Both the position numbers and the translations under genes were made by a program. The notes beneath the pieces were generated by a model. That model did no database searches, was not told the DNA's origin, and saw only the letters and a list, made by a program, of their open reading frames with translations. From Pomacea canaliculata (lineage: Eukaryota; Mollusca; Gastropoda; Architaenioglossa; Ampullariidae), in the NCBI RefSeq assembly GCF_003073045.1, contig NC_037590.1, positions 14,700,091-14,764,090 on the forward strand: a stretch of 64,000 nucleotides of DNA, in the 5' to 3' direction. Shown here in pieces: positions 1-11,600 of the stretch. Numbering within the stretch: the stretch's first letter is position 1; every line of letters starts with the position of its first letter.

Positions 1-279
1 GTTTAAAAAAAAAATTGCATATTGAGTGTGGATGAAATGTGACTCATGCCTCCTCAATAATAATGCTTATTTATTAGTATTTAATCTATTAGCATTTAAT
101 TATATTTTACTTCAATGTTTACTAAATGTGTTTCCAGTATTATACATACATTTAGTAATAGCCATATTACATTTTATCAGCCCATTTAAACAAATAATTA
201 ACTGATTCAAACAAATAATCAGGTGTAGCATGAAATCAGTGAAGATTAAAGAAAGAAAACACAACAACATATTCTTGAC

Positions 280-3200
280 CTTGCCATCCTGCTGGCTCTT
301 TGTACGTTCCTTCAGCTTCATCTCTCGGTGTCTTGCCTCCAAAATCTTCTCACGGCGTGTCTCACGCTCAAACATCTGCACATAATATTTTGCTCACCAC
401 ATAATACCTTTTTCAAATCACTGCCATTCTCCAGGTGTGTGTCAAATATCTGTATAGATTGCTTTTCATGTAACTGTGATAAATCTAGGTATATGTTGCA
501 GGAAGCATGCTTACTTATACCATAAGAATCCTATGCTCCTACTGTATAGATGAAATAAGCTGTGTTATATGGTTCACACCAACCTCAGATCAACTCATCA
601 CCATATGACTTTAAACAGGTCTAGTTAATATCACTAGAAGACTGAACTATTTGACCAACAATAAAGATGTCCAAACCAAAAGCATCATCAAATTTGTAAA
701 TTTTCCACTGAAGTATGATGCCCACTTCTAAAATTGTATGTGTTTATATGATTCAACACAAAGCTTTAAAAATGCGTTGAAGACAAGACAATGTGTCCCT
801 TAAGCATCAAAGGGTTGAAAGAAAAACTATCTTCAAGTAAATCAGGGAAGCTGTCAAAAAGACTCAAAGCAAAAAGTGCGGTAAAAACTACAACAGCAGA
901 TAAATTGAAAGTCATCCTCAAACTGAAAGTCAAACTGAAATGACATCTGCATAATCAGGCAGATGATTTTTATCCTTTTGTACTTTTGCAGAACTTTAGA
1001 AAATCCTTATTAGTCTGTCAGGAAATATTATAAATCTCAGATAATAATCACAAGACCAGTGAATAAATAACATACCTGAGCAGGTCACTTAATACTGAGC
1101 TCTTGAATAAGGCGAGATGGTGATAAATATTTCCTGCTATAATAACAATGCTATGTGGTCAATATTGCTACATTTTTTCCCAAAACCACTGTTCTGGGGC
1201 AGAGTATTTGCTTCACAAAAATAGTTGAATCTGCTTTTAATAAAACTATTTTTATGAAGTAAACAACACCCTGTGCTAGAACAGAATGGTTTTAGGAAAA
1301 AATAATATAGCACAATGGGCCTAACAGCAGAAAAAAATGCCCATGCAGAAAAAAAGTGAACTTGTGTGGAATATTCTTGAACAGTGATATGGCCTAGAAA
1401 CATGCTCTGGTTGTATGGTAGGTTATTCAGTTACATCTACATTGTGGTAAGCAAGTATCTGAGAAAGGTGTGTTCACAATATTAAAGCTAACCCTGTACA
1501 ATTCACACCCATAAATGCAAATAGCTTTATACCTATAGCTCAGTTTTTTTCAATTTTTCTGTATTGATTAACTTGCAAATTGTGTACTGCAAGAGGCTCA
1601 ACCTCAAAACCATGAATACCTGCTTATCCCCAAACAATGAACACTGTCTCATCCTAGATTAAACTTGGTGTAATTGATGTTTGGTTAAAAAATAATAATA
1701 CCCCTCCATATCACATTCTTTTTAAGTGCCAATCCATTCCTGCCTCCCTAGAAATTATTTTTGTGCATCAAGTAATTCTTTGCTTACATTGGTGACCAAG
1801 TTCTTTTCATTCCTCTGCAGAGTGTAGAGACCATCTGAAAGTTCAAGTAGTGTGGTCGTGCCATCTTTTGAGCCACAAGCAACCAGACGACCATGTTCTT
1901 GTACACGTAGACATTGCAATGGTACATCACAAACCTGCAATTACCCAGCATAAAGAATAAAGCAGTGCAATTATGACTAGCATATATTAGACCACGAACG
2001 ACAAAGATAAATTTAACTAGAAAGGAAACAAAAGAAAAAGATGACATGATTAACCTAGGTAACTAGGTAACTGTCCTATTTACATGCTTTTGTATCTTCT
2101 TTGTACTTCCTTACACAAATATGTATACTGTGTAAAGGCACAGAGTATACCCTGCAGCTTGTAGGGTGTCTGATGTTTCTGGATTGTTTCAGCATGCGTT
2201 AGTGCAATTTCTACTGATGACAGCAAACATGATCAAATCCCTGGAAATAATGAAGGAGAAAAAGTCTGCATTACCTGAAGACTGAGGGTTGGATCACTCT
2301 GTTTGAAAATGATGTCCCACACATCAAGACAGCCATTCATTTTTGTGACAAAGAAGACAGAAGGTCTCACCGGACTCCAGCAGCCATCAGTCAAGTATGA
2401 TGAATATTGTCTGTCATATCAAACACATTATGACTAGTACTGAGTAAGAGTAATAAAATAAATATATCTATTAAGACGTTCCCGATTGCGACCCAACAAT
2501 ATTCATGCATTTCACTCTATGTCATCCCTATGCACGACGGTGATGACGACTACCTCCCCAACCCAATCGACTTAGACTGACAGTTTGAGCTCTGTTATGA
2601 CTTCGCAAAAATCACGTATTGATAAACAAAATTAAGTACATTTTAAAATATAGACTGCGTCTGGTCGACCGTTTACATACACACACAGATTTGATTTTCT
2701 GCAGAAATCATGTAACATAAATTAAGTACTTTTTCATTGTTGTGTCTTTTTCTTTTACAGTTAAGTGAGGGGCAATTTTCATTAGGATCATTTGCAGCAA
2801 GTCAAACATGTTTATAATACAAAAAATTCTTGCGATCTACCATCAATCTGTTTGAGATCTAGTTGCGCAATTTTTTTTTCAAAAATTACATTTACAAAAC
2901 GTCCAGCGCATTTTAGAAAGGCCTCGATCTGTACGTAAACATATGGAAAAGTAGGGTCTGTAAATGCATCATGCCTATTAGGTATGCCTCTTATTATTGT
3001 CTACAAAATTATGCCCTGTACGTAGAGATAAAAACACTTTTAAAATATGTTTCACAGGAGGTATATATATATATACTTACTTTGTCCACATAATTGATGA
3101 CTCCCTTATATCTTCAGACCAGATCTACAAGATGCACAATAAGACAAGAAAATGTATCTTCTATGTGAACTTCTGCTGTAAAATCTCTACCAGCATGACT

Positions 3201-6200
3201 AAAAAAGTTCTTCATGGAAGCCAAACTTTTTTAAATTGAAAACGATCCTTAAAGGCCCAACTTGCATGTTATGGCAGGAAGAATGGTTTGATTCTGGTAA
3301 AGGGAGGCAACAATCAATCACACAGTGCAGAGTGGTGGCTGTGGTCACTATTCACTGTTTCCATCTGGCCTGACAAGTACCCCCCTTCCTCCAGGTTGAA
3401 CCGTTCTCTCCTACCAGATGATGAAAGCTCAATCGTAAAGTATAAGCTTGTTTCACAAACAGATCTAGGCACATCAAATTGTTTATAATCAGTCAGAATT
3501 CTAATAAATACAGTGACAGGACTAACCCTTGCACTCCAGTCACCAACACTTAGGAAGTTCTTTGGAAAAGCAGGATTGCGTTGCAGAGAATAAACTGGTC
3601 CAATGTGACCTGTGAAGCTAGCGACAATCTTCTCTCCTGGAGTCTTTGCTTTTCTGTTGCATGTTATGATGGTTCCTTGTTCTGTCCCCACCATGAATTT
3701 TGTGGGCTGAAAATAAAAATCAGATGCATTCCACAGTGAGTGTGAACTACTTGAGCATATCATTCACATAAAGTGATTTAAATTCTACAATGCACACAAT
3801 TTCCAGCAGGTAGGTAAAGGTCATCCCCTGACATTTTTCAGGTCGTTAAGGATTGAGATGTTAGAGATCTCTTTTATCTTGGGCCAGCTTTATGTTAGGG
3901 CAATACCCATCTCCTCTACCTCGCTGCCTTACCTTCCCTAAACCTCTTTTGAGTCATGTACCCATTCCTGCCAGCTGGGTCAACTGGAGGATGTAACCAA
4001 TGTGCCTCTCAGTTCAGATGCCAGTGCTCTAACTACTCAGTTATCCACTCACCCTCAAGAAAAAGGAACTAAAACTAGTGTCTCAGACAACATTCATTAA
4101 GTTAAGCTGCATTCACAAGTTTTAGTAAATGTTGCTGAAAACTGAAGTTTGTGTATCAAGCACAACAATTTTGATGCCATCTTGTGATTGTGAAGCAGTC
4201 ATGTTTATCTTACCCTTCCAGTTTTGTGTCACAGGTATATAGTACATGCTCTGAATTAAATGAGCACTGTACATATATAGTTTTGAAAATCAGTGTAAGC
4301 AGTGTGGAGACAATACAGTGGAAACTGTGTGCAATACATTTTACCGAAGCTTCACAATAAGCAAAAGATCAGCTGGTTTTTTTTGCATAGTTTTGTTTTC
4401 ACCAAAGATTGTCATCCTATGGGTAGCAGCCTGAACCTTATCAAGCACAACAATTACAACCTGTTACATGCTCAAAACTCACCATAGTTGATTCATATTC
4501 TAGGCAGTAAGCACCTAGTGCATTGCTGAGTTCTTGCTTTTTATCCAGATACATGACTTCTGTGGGCTCTCCAAGCTTGCGAATATCCCACCACAGCACC
4601 TGGCCATCTGTTGATGTTGAAAAACATTCTGTACCTGTCTTGGACTGGATCCATATTGTTTTGTATGCAGGGTCTCGATGGCTCTGTTCAATGGGTGTCA
4701 TTTCCACAGGCTGTGATCCTTTTCGTGTGTCCCAATATGCTATCAGAAAAAAGTCAATAATTTTTGTTACAATATTTAAGGAAATTTTCAGAAAGTAATA
4801 AGGTTTCAAAACATGATTTTACAAAGGCATTAACATCATGTTTATGCTATAAGAATGAAAAAGACAGTCCAAGACTAAGTTTTGAATGTATATAGAATGT
4901 TATTAGACCATGATTAACATCAGTCATTTTCTCTTCAGAACAACTTATTCACTTAATTGTCACCAAAATTAAGAATGACCTGTGATTACACTTACCAATC
5001 TGACCATTATAACAACCTCCTAGCAGAATATGGGAGTCCTTGGGATTATATTCTAGGCATACAAGTGGAGAAACAGGTTTTAAAGTGATTTCTGGTTTGT
5101 TCGGATTTTCTGAAACAACCAAAAGTTTACAGCAATGAATAAATTTTACAGCAAAGCCTTCCTATTACCTAAATGAAGATTAGGTAAAATTTACTTTTGG
5201 CATCCTATGTTCTTTAAACAGGCATGAAAAGTTAAAAAAAGTCACTGTAAATTAACAGCAACTAAACAAACATGAGATGTCAAATGACCTACTCACCTAC
5301 ATCCCATATGTAGGAGTCCATACTTGTTTCAGCACTAGAGCCTTGAAAGTCCAAATTACAATATGCCACTGCCAGTTTGCGGGGACCATCAGGGAACCAG
5401 GAAATATGTGTTGCCGTGCGTTTATTTCATTAGGGTCCCTAATGAAAAAAAGAACCAAAATCTCCATTGACCTTTTTAAGCCTCAGTTCTAAATACTGTA
5501 TCTTTTTCCATAGGATTGATATTTACAGATTTTTATTTTTTAACAAGAGGAAGAATTTTTAAAGGACCTTGCAGAAAAATGAATTTACCCAAAACATTTT
5601 GTCAAAACAGAATATTACAAAATATTTTCAGTAGAAAGAAACTAGGACACCCACCTGAATACATTGATTGTTTTGCCAGAAGGTGCTTCGTCTAGTTCTT
5701 CCACCTCTGCATCTTCAAAATATTCTTCATAAATGTCAAGGGCATTGTTCTGTCGAATGCAGTGCTCCATAACCTAAAACAAAAAACACATGAAAAAGTT
5801 AACACACAATTTACCACAACAGCCAAACATAAGACAAATTTAATAACTAATGGGATCTTCACTCAGAAAAATTAGGTAAAGCAAAAAGCTAATTAAGAAA
5901 TTGTAGAGAACTTTAATTAGGATCATTTAAGGATACACGTAGTGCCTGTGTGTGCATATTTTTATAACACATTTAGGCAGCCTAGCTGCTACAGATTCAT
6001 TATAAAGTAACATACCAGCAGTACCTCTAGATGTCTCTAAATGCATGAGAATACACTTGTTTAAACTAAGGGGGATATAAATTATGGTTTCTTCATAGAT
6101 GACAGAGTGACTTACACGATAAGTACTTAGGAAGTACTTTTTCCTTTCTACTTGTGATTTTTGTTTGTTTGTAGAACTTACCGGATGTATAGGAGTTTCA

Positions 6201-7728
6201 TATTTTTATGCTTGTACCATCATGGCTGGCGTGATATGCGGTTAGTATATAAGCCAAACACCATGCACATAAGTCTAATGAGCTTGTAACTACACCTAGG
6301 AGAGGAAAAAAAATTGTACTTACGCTACCAAGTGACAGGATGCTCTGCATATAAACTTCATCCTTCTCCACTTTTTTCCTGTAACGTGTCACCTGCTCAA
6401 GTTCCTGAGGATTGACATCTTTTGGCCAACCACCTTCAGTGTGATTGATACCCCTAATGCCAGACTCAAACCTCTCTGTATTTACCTGTAAAATAGAAAT
6501 ATGTACGATAATGAGATGCTATTTAAAAAAAAACAGAATTAAATGGTTCCTTTTATCAAAATTGTACAATAAATGGCCTCCACATTATACACAAAGCACT
6601 GAAACAACTGTGCACTGGTCAATTAATGGTCAACACTATTAGTCCAGCATTATTTAAACTCCTGATCATTCTGAAAATCCTTTTTTAGAAAATATTTTTA
6701 GAAAGACTTTAGATTTTTCAGGAAAACGTCTTTGCTAAAAGTATTTTATGATTAAAGATTCTCTATTTTCATGCATCATAAGATATATATTTTTAAGAGA
6801 TATACCCGTTTTATTATGTTGTTAGCTGAGCTTAAGTATCCGACTTAAAAGAAAGTTCCAGTGGCAGATGTGAAGGGCAGTGAAAGCAACTATTTCAGAT
6901 ATTAAATGAAGATATAATAAAAGTATTTTCACAGGAATTGACAAAGAGCAGATAATTCTGACTGCTGTGTAAAAAATAAATAAGATGATCAGAAAAATAA
7001 GCTGGACAAAAACCTCCTAAAAACACATTGTAACTCGATCCATATAAAGGTTACAGTCAGTATACGAGTCTAGATAAGTATAGCCAATGTAGAGTACAAA
7101 ACAGGCATGAAAAAATCAACTGCTTTCCTGTTGTGATGACATATTGCTGAATTTTTAACTCTCTGAAGCTAATTATAATAAGGTTGAAGATCAGCGATAG
7201 GAGAATTACAGTTGTACAAGTTTGGATAACACAGAAGTGCAGACCGCAGAGAAAATAGCAGGTGGCACTGATCATAGTAAGCAAACTGAAGATGGTAGAT
7301 GTGTTTATCAAATTTACCAGGGTTATATATTTCAGATGTTGTGCAAAATGTAGTAGGTGTTTCAGCTGTATTGATTTCCATGATTTTCTCAGTGGAAAAG
7401 TGTAATCAAGATATATATAGTTGGCTATAGAAGGTAATTACTGTTATTAAATTTTGCAAAATTAGTTCAATGATATGATAAACCCTAATCATTATCAAAA
7501 AAAAAAAAACAACATGATTAAGTTTTCTGTATCAGTTATGCTCACCTCATGTTCTGACATTTCTTGAACATTCTGAATTCCAATGTCCACAGGATCTCTG
7601 TCTATGAAGTTTGCTATAAGACTAGGGTCAGGCACAATATCCACATGGAGTTCAGCCGGCCGGTCTGAGAAGTTGCATTGCCGACCAAACTCTGACCGCT
7701 TTTTTACGTAAACATACACGATCTCCAT
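280..7728 (-). CDS. DNAI2: Dynein axonemal intermediate chain 2, C-terminus outside window
   Basis: WD-repeat intermediate chain of the outer dynein arm of motile cilia and flagella; it helps anchor the dynein heavy chains to the doublet microtubule. Eleven coding exons, each with GT/AG sites: 7546-7728 (ATG at 7728), 6324-6485, 5655-5773, 5297-5438, 4996-5109, 4483-4739, 3527-3706, 3081-3124, 2275-2410, 1788-1934, 280-375, about 527 codons. The start [15 protein letters not shown] and later blocks [40 protein letters not shown] and [19 protein letters not shown] are close to vertebrate DNAI2 as I recall it. The acidic C-terminal tail is not found left of 280, so the last exon or exons lie outside. 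Phases agree everywhere except inside exon 4, where one A is missing in an A-run near 5421-5427, probably a sequencing error. Intron 6 carries a SINE. Identity is nearly certain. Confidence 0.96.
3820..4056 (-). repeat. tRNA-derived SINE in DNAI2 intron
   Basis: Read on the minus strand, the head at about 4056-3990 has a tRNA-like A box (TAACTGAGTAGTTAGAGCAC) and a B-box-like GGTTACATCC. The body ends in AACGACCTGAAAAA close to 3840. The same tail closes the plus-strand SINE at 31848-32014, so the two are relatives with diverged heads. The promoter boxes are imperfect and the copy looks old. Confidence 0.7.
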
Positions 7729-7912
7729 TTTGCAGTGTTTATTATTTCAGTCTGTCTGTAAATGAAGAACATCTTTATACAATCTGATATTAATATTCCA
7801 CATAAGTGTACAGCTTTTAAGATTATATCTCATCATAAATTTTGCAGAACACAACCATTCTGCACTTGTATATTAAAACAATGGGAGATGACAGAAAATC
7901 GATCGAGGCGAG

Positions 7913-7980
7913 ACATATATATATAGTGAGAGAGTGAATATCGAGGCGAGGTATAGGAAGCAAACTATATATATATATAG
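7913..7980. repeat. AT microsatellite with duplicated short motif
   Basis: Two TCGAGGCGAG motifs about 40 bases apart, each followed by a TATATATA tract, upstream of the DNAI2 start. Low-complexity sequence of no evident function. Confidence 0.5.
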
Positions 7981-8315
7981 CTTTGGGTTACATAACTAAA
8001 GATCAGATATTTTAAAATTATTGATTTTAAAATGCATAATACTGTCTCATTTATAAGACGCATCGATTTCATTATCTAAAATTCTTTATAAATGCAGTCT
8101 AGATTAATGTCCCCAACAAAGCTTATTATCCATTTAGTTCAATCGGAAAAAAATAAGTTAAATAAAGTAAGCTTTCAATTAGCAAGTGTGCTGAAGCACA
8201 GCTTATTTTATTGGTTAATGTAAATAAAGCTGTCTGCACTAACCGTATGAGCTACACAAATGTGTTCGTTCTGTCGACGATATACGGAACTGCAAAGATG
8301 TACTTGGCGTCGAAC

Positions 8316-8330
8316 GTTACTACTAGCAAC
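8316..8330. promoter_or_regulatory. Candidate RFX X-box
   Basis: GTTACTACTAGCAAC is an imperfect palindrome: a GTTACT arm, three-base spacer and AGCAAC arm, whose reverse complement is GTTGCT (five of six match). RFX factors bind such X-boxes in front of ciliary genes, and this one lies about 590 bases upstream of the DNAI2 ATG. The match is by eye and the site is shared with AP5Z1. Confidence 0.5.
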
Positions 8331-8601
8331 GGCAGCATGGCGTCTGCACAGGAAGTTGTAATCGACGGTATTGGTCTACGGTTATAAGTACTGTCACGCA
8401 TAAAAGAAAAGAAAATCTAATTCTTAAAGAACAAAATGAAATATAAAAGCTAATTATATTATTGCATTATTTTATTAAAAATATTTTTTAATTAAAAACA
8501 TCTCTCGTCTTCACTCTATTTTTGTAGTTGTTGATATAGTTGCATGACGATGTCGAGGGGGTGTGTTGTCGAAACGTAAAGAAACGAAAAGTACAGAAAC
8601 C

Positions 8602-11600
8602 ATGTCATTGTTTGCAGTTGAGGCAGTACTTCGGAAACTGAGGTAACAGAAATTTTTTATATTGTTGACGGCGATAATTTTTTAAGAAAGCATAAACGAT
8701 TAGCATTTGAATATGTCAGTGATTGTAATTCGCGCACATGGTTTTGCTATGAAAGATTGTCGGGTGATCGATGCATGAAGTGTGTGCACGAATTAATATC
8801 CAATATACGTCCGTGGTGTGTGCACTTTATGTTTGTCTTTTGGATGTCTTAAAAGTATTACATGTCGTTCAAGCTGTAAAACATGTGAAACCATCAGGAA
8901 CTGGATCGCTTCATAAACAGTGAAAGCTGCAATTAATAGACATTGATTACTTTGTCTTCCAGGAATGTGTCACAAGATGACATCAGTAACATCTGTAACA
9001 GCATTGAAGACCTTATGCTCGTACCTGAAAGGTCAAACGAATGTACTATGATGCTAAGGCAGTTATTTGTAATGCTGCAGGCATCTGAGTCGAAATTATG
9101 GTAATATCACAATTCAACACACAGCTATAAAGCTCACATGCATGCACATTCCACACACATAAGAAAATATTATTATAAAGTGCCAAGACATTGATGTTCA
9201 TTACACAATTCATTTATTGTGATCGGGATCAGCCTTCATTCGCGTAATTAGTAAACTTACAAAATGTTCCTCTGTATAAACATGTCTTCATAGAGGAAAA
9301 AGTATTGGTTTCCTTATATAAGAGCAAACATTTTCTGTTTTATATAAGTATATGTGTACATGAAGATGCCTGAGATATTTATGAAGTGCAAAAAGGTTTA
9401 CACTATGGAAATCTGCTACATATTTGTCATTGCATGCTTATATCTTCACTTGAATAACTGTACTATTAACTCACCTGGTAATGGTTTTCTGAAGCTTGCC
9501 CAGAGATCTTGTAATGGAAATGCTAAGGTACATTAGCAATCAGAGGCTGACAAAACAGGAGGGAGGCAGTGCACCTTATGTGGCCTCATCCTTAAGGAAA
9601 TGCTTATAGGAGGCGGCGAGGAGACTGCACTGAACTCTGACATACCAAGTGCAAAAAACCCTCCACATAGCTCTCTTCTCTCTCTATACACTTTGCAGGT
9701 ACTTACCTTTGACAAGGCTAGTTACTCTGATATTTCACAAATCTGTTAAAATCATTGTAGATTATGAGATGCTGTTAATAATCTGAGGAGGGAGACTTTT
9801 GATGAATTGGTCGAATGTTAATCTTTTCTGGCAAACTACTCATCTTGGACTGAGAAGGACTACAGATTTGTCCATCCCTCAATTTAAAAAAAATTTCAAT
9901 GACCCCAAATTATCCCAACCCACAATTTTCCTAAAGGAAACATTTTCAAAATATTTTATACCTTTAATAATGTATTGTTGGATACCAAAATAAGCACATG
10001 AGTATAAGCAAACATTCTTTATGTTAAGTGTCTTAACTATTGATTATGACATTTGTGTTGCGGAATATGTTAGCTTGAGAAATGCAATAGAAGAATGTTA
10101 CTTTAACTGTAGTATTTCATGAATAGTCAAGTAATGGGACATAGTTTATATTTGTGATCACTCATCAATAAAATTATAACAAAATGTATAATTTTCTTCA
10201 GGGTTCCAAATGTGTGTGTCTTCATGAAGTCCTGCCTGTAACTGTAAGGTCAGTTGCAAATAAGTGTGTTGATATACCTTTTTCACAAACTCCACAAAGT
10301 ACAGAACTCTGTTGCATGTCTAGTGCTTATAGCTCGGAAACAGGACCACACCACTCCTCTCCTTTGTTTTCTATGCTGGCTTCCCATCTGTTCTCGTATC
10401 CAGTACAAACTGTCTGTGCTGTGTTTTAATTTCTTTGCTGACATCTGCCCTGATAATTTCTCTGAACTGCTCTTCCCTTATGTCCCAGCTAGACAACTCC
10501 GCTCCTCATCTGATGATCGTCTCCTTACTCTTCTGTCACCAAAACAACAATATTTGGTCACAGGATTTTTAGTTATTGTGCAGCAAAACAATGGAGCTCT
10601 CTCCCTTTCTATATCCGCCACCTACTCACTATTGAGTCCTTTAAACTTGCGCTGAAAATTCAGCTCTTCCGTAAACATTACTCCTAACAACCTTTCCCAT
10701 AATGCTAGTCCTTTTTTCATACCCTTCTTTTTGCAATATCATGTTACTCTCAGCTCTTGTTCTTGTTATTTGGTTCTCTTTGTGTTTTCTATATTTATAT
10801 ATATATATTCTGATTTTATTCTTCATTTAGTTTATTCTTTTATAGCTCATATATTATTTGTTGTTTTCCTGTCCCTTGTATGCTGTCCATGTTTTGTTCT
10901 TGTTTTTAAGCGCTAAGGGCATACTCCTTAGGAGTGTGAGTATGCGCTTTACAAATTTTGCATTTATTATTATCACATGAGAATAACCAGTTTATAACCA
11001 TGCAGATTGGGTTTAGAGAGAGTACATATGTGTGTGTGTATGAGAGAGATGTCATGGATGAACAAACCTTCAGATATAGCTTCATCACAAATATATATAT
11101 ATAAAGAGATATGCGAGGAAAAATGTTTATATATATATAAGAGTACTGTTTTCCTCAGAAATATGTTTACTTTACAGGTGGTTGTCCAAGAAGGATTTTG
11201 ATATCCAGATGAAAGCATTTTCCTTCATTGTGGCTGTTTCATCATTACATGGAATTATCAGTCAAGGTTTGAATCATCTACATAGTCTGCTGTAGTTAGA
11301 TAAGATAACAGGTGTTCTATAGTACAAATAGTCTGCTGTAGTTAGATAACAGGCGTTCTATAGTACATACCTTTTTGAGTAGATGGGAATGGATTGGGGT
11401 TGGTGGTTCTTGGGTGGGTTTGTATGCATGTGCACACATACTAATTATTCATTTTATTGTGAAAGAATGAAAGGAATGCTCTATAAATTAATGATCTTTC
11501 TGCATAAGTACTTACTACTTGGATTCTTTTTTTAAAAAAAACCCACAAATTAGTAACTGTTACTTTATTGTTTAGATTGGTCAGTATTGATGTGCAAATA

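Larger units (their letters stand above)
7729..8601. promoter_or_regulatory. Bidirectional intergenic region between DNAI2 and AP5Z1
   Basis: The ATGs of DNAI2 (minus) and AP5Z1 (plus) face away from each other across about 870 bases that should contain both promoters and 5' UTRs. Apart from AT repeats, the stretch near 8265-8390 is richer in GC and CpG than its surroundings and holds an X-box-like site, an ATGGCG motif at 8337-8342 and an ETS-like AGGAAGT just after it. I see no coding exon here. Promoter activity is inferred from gene arrangement and motifs. Confidence 0.6.

Noticed and set aside
1137-1403. 88-codon minus-strand frame in a DNAI2 intron
   Set aside because: No match to DNAI2 and no flanking splice sites; composition as for intron.
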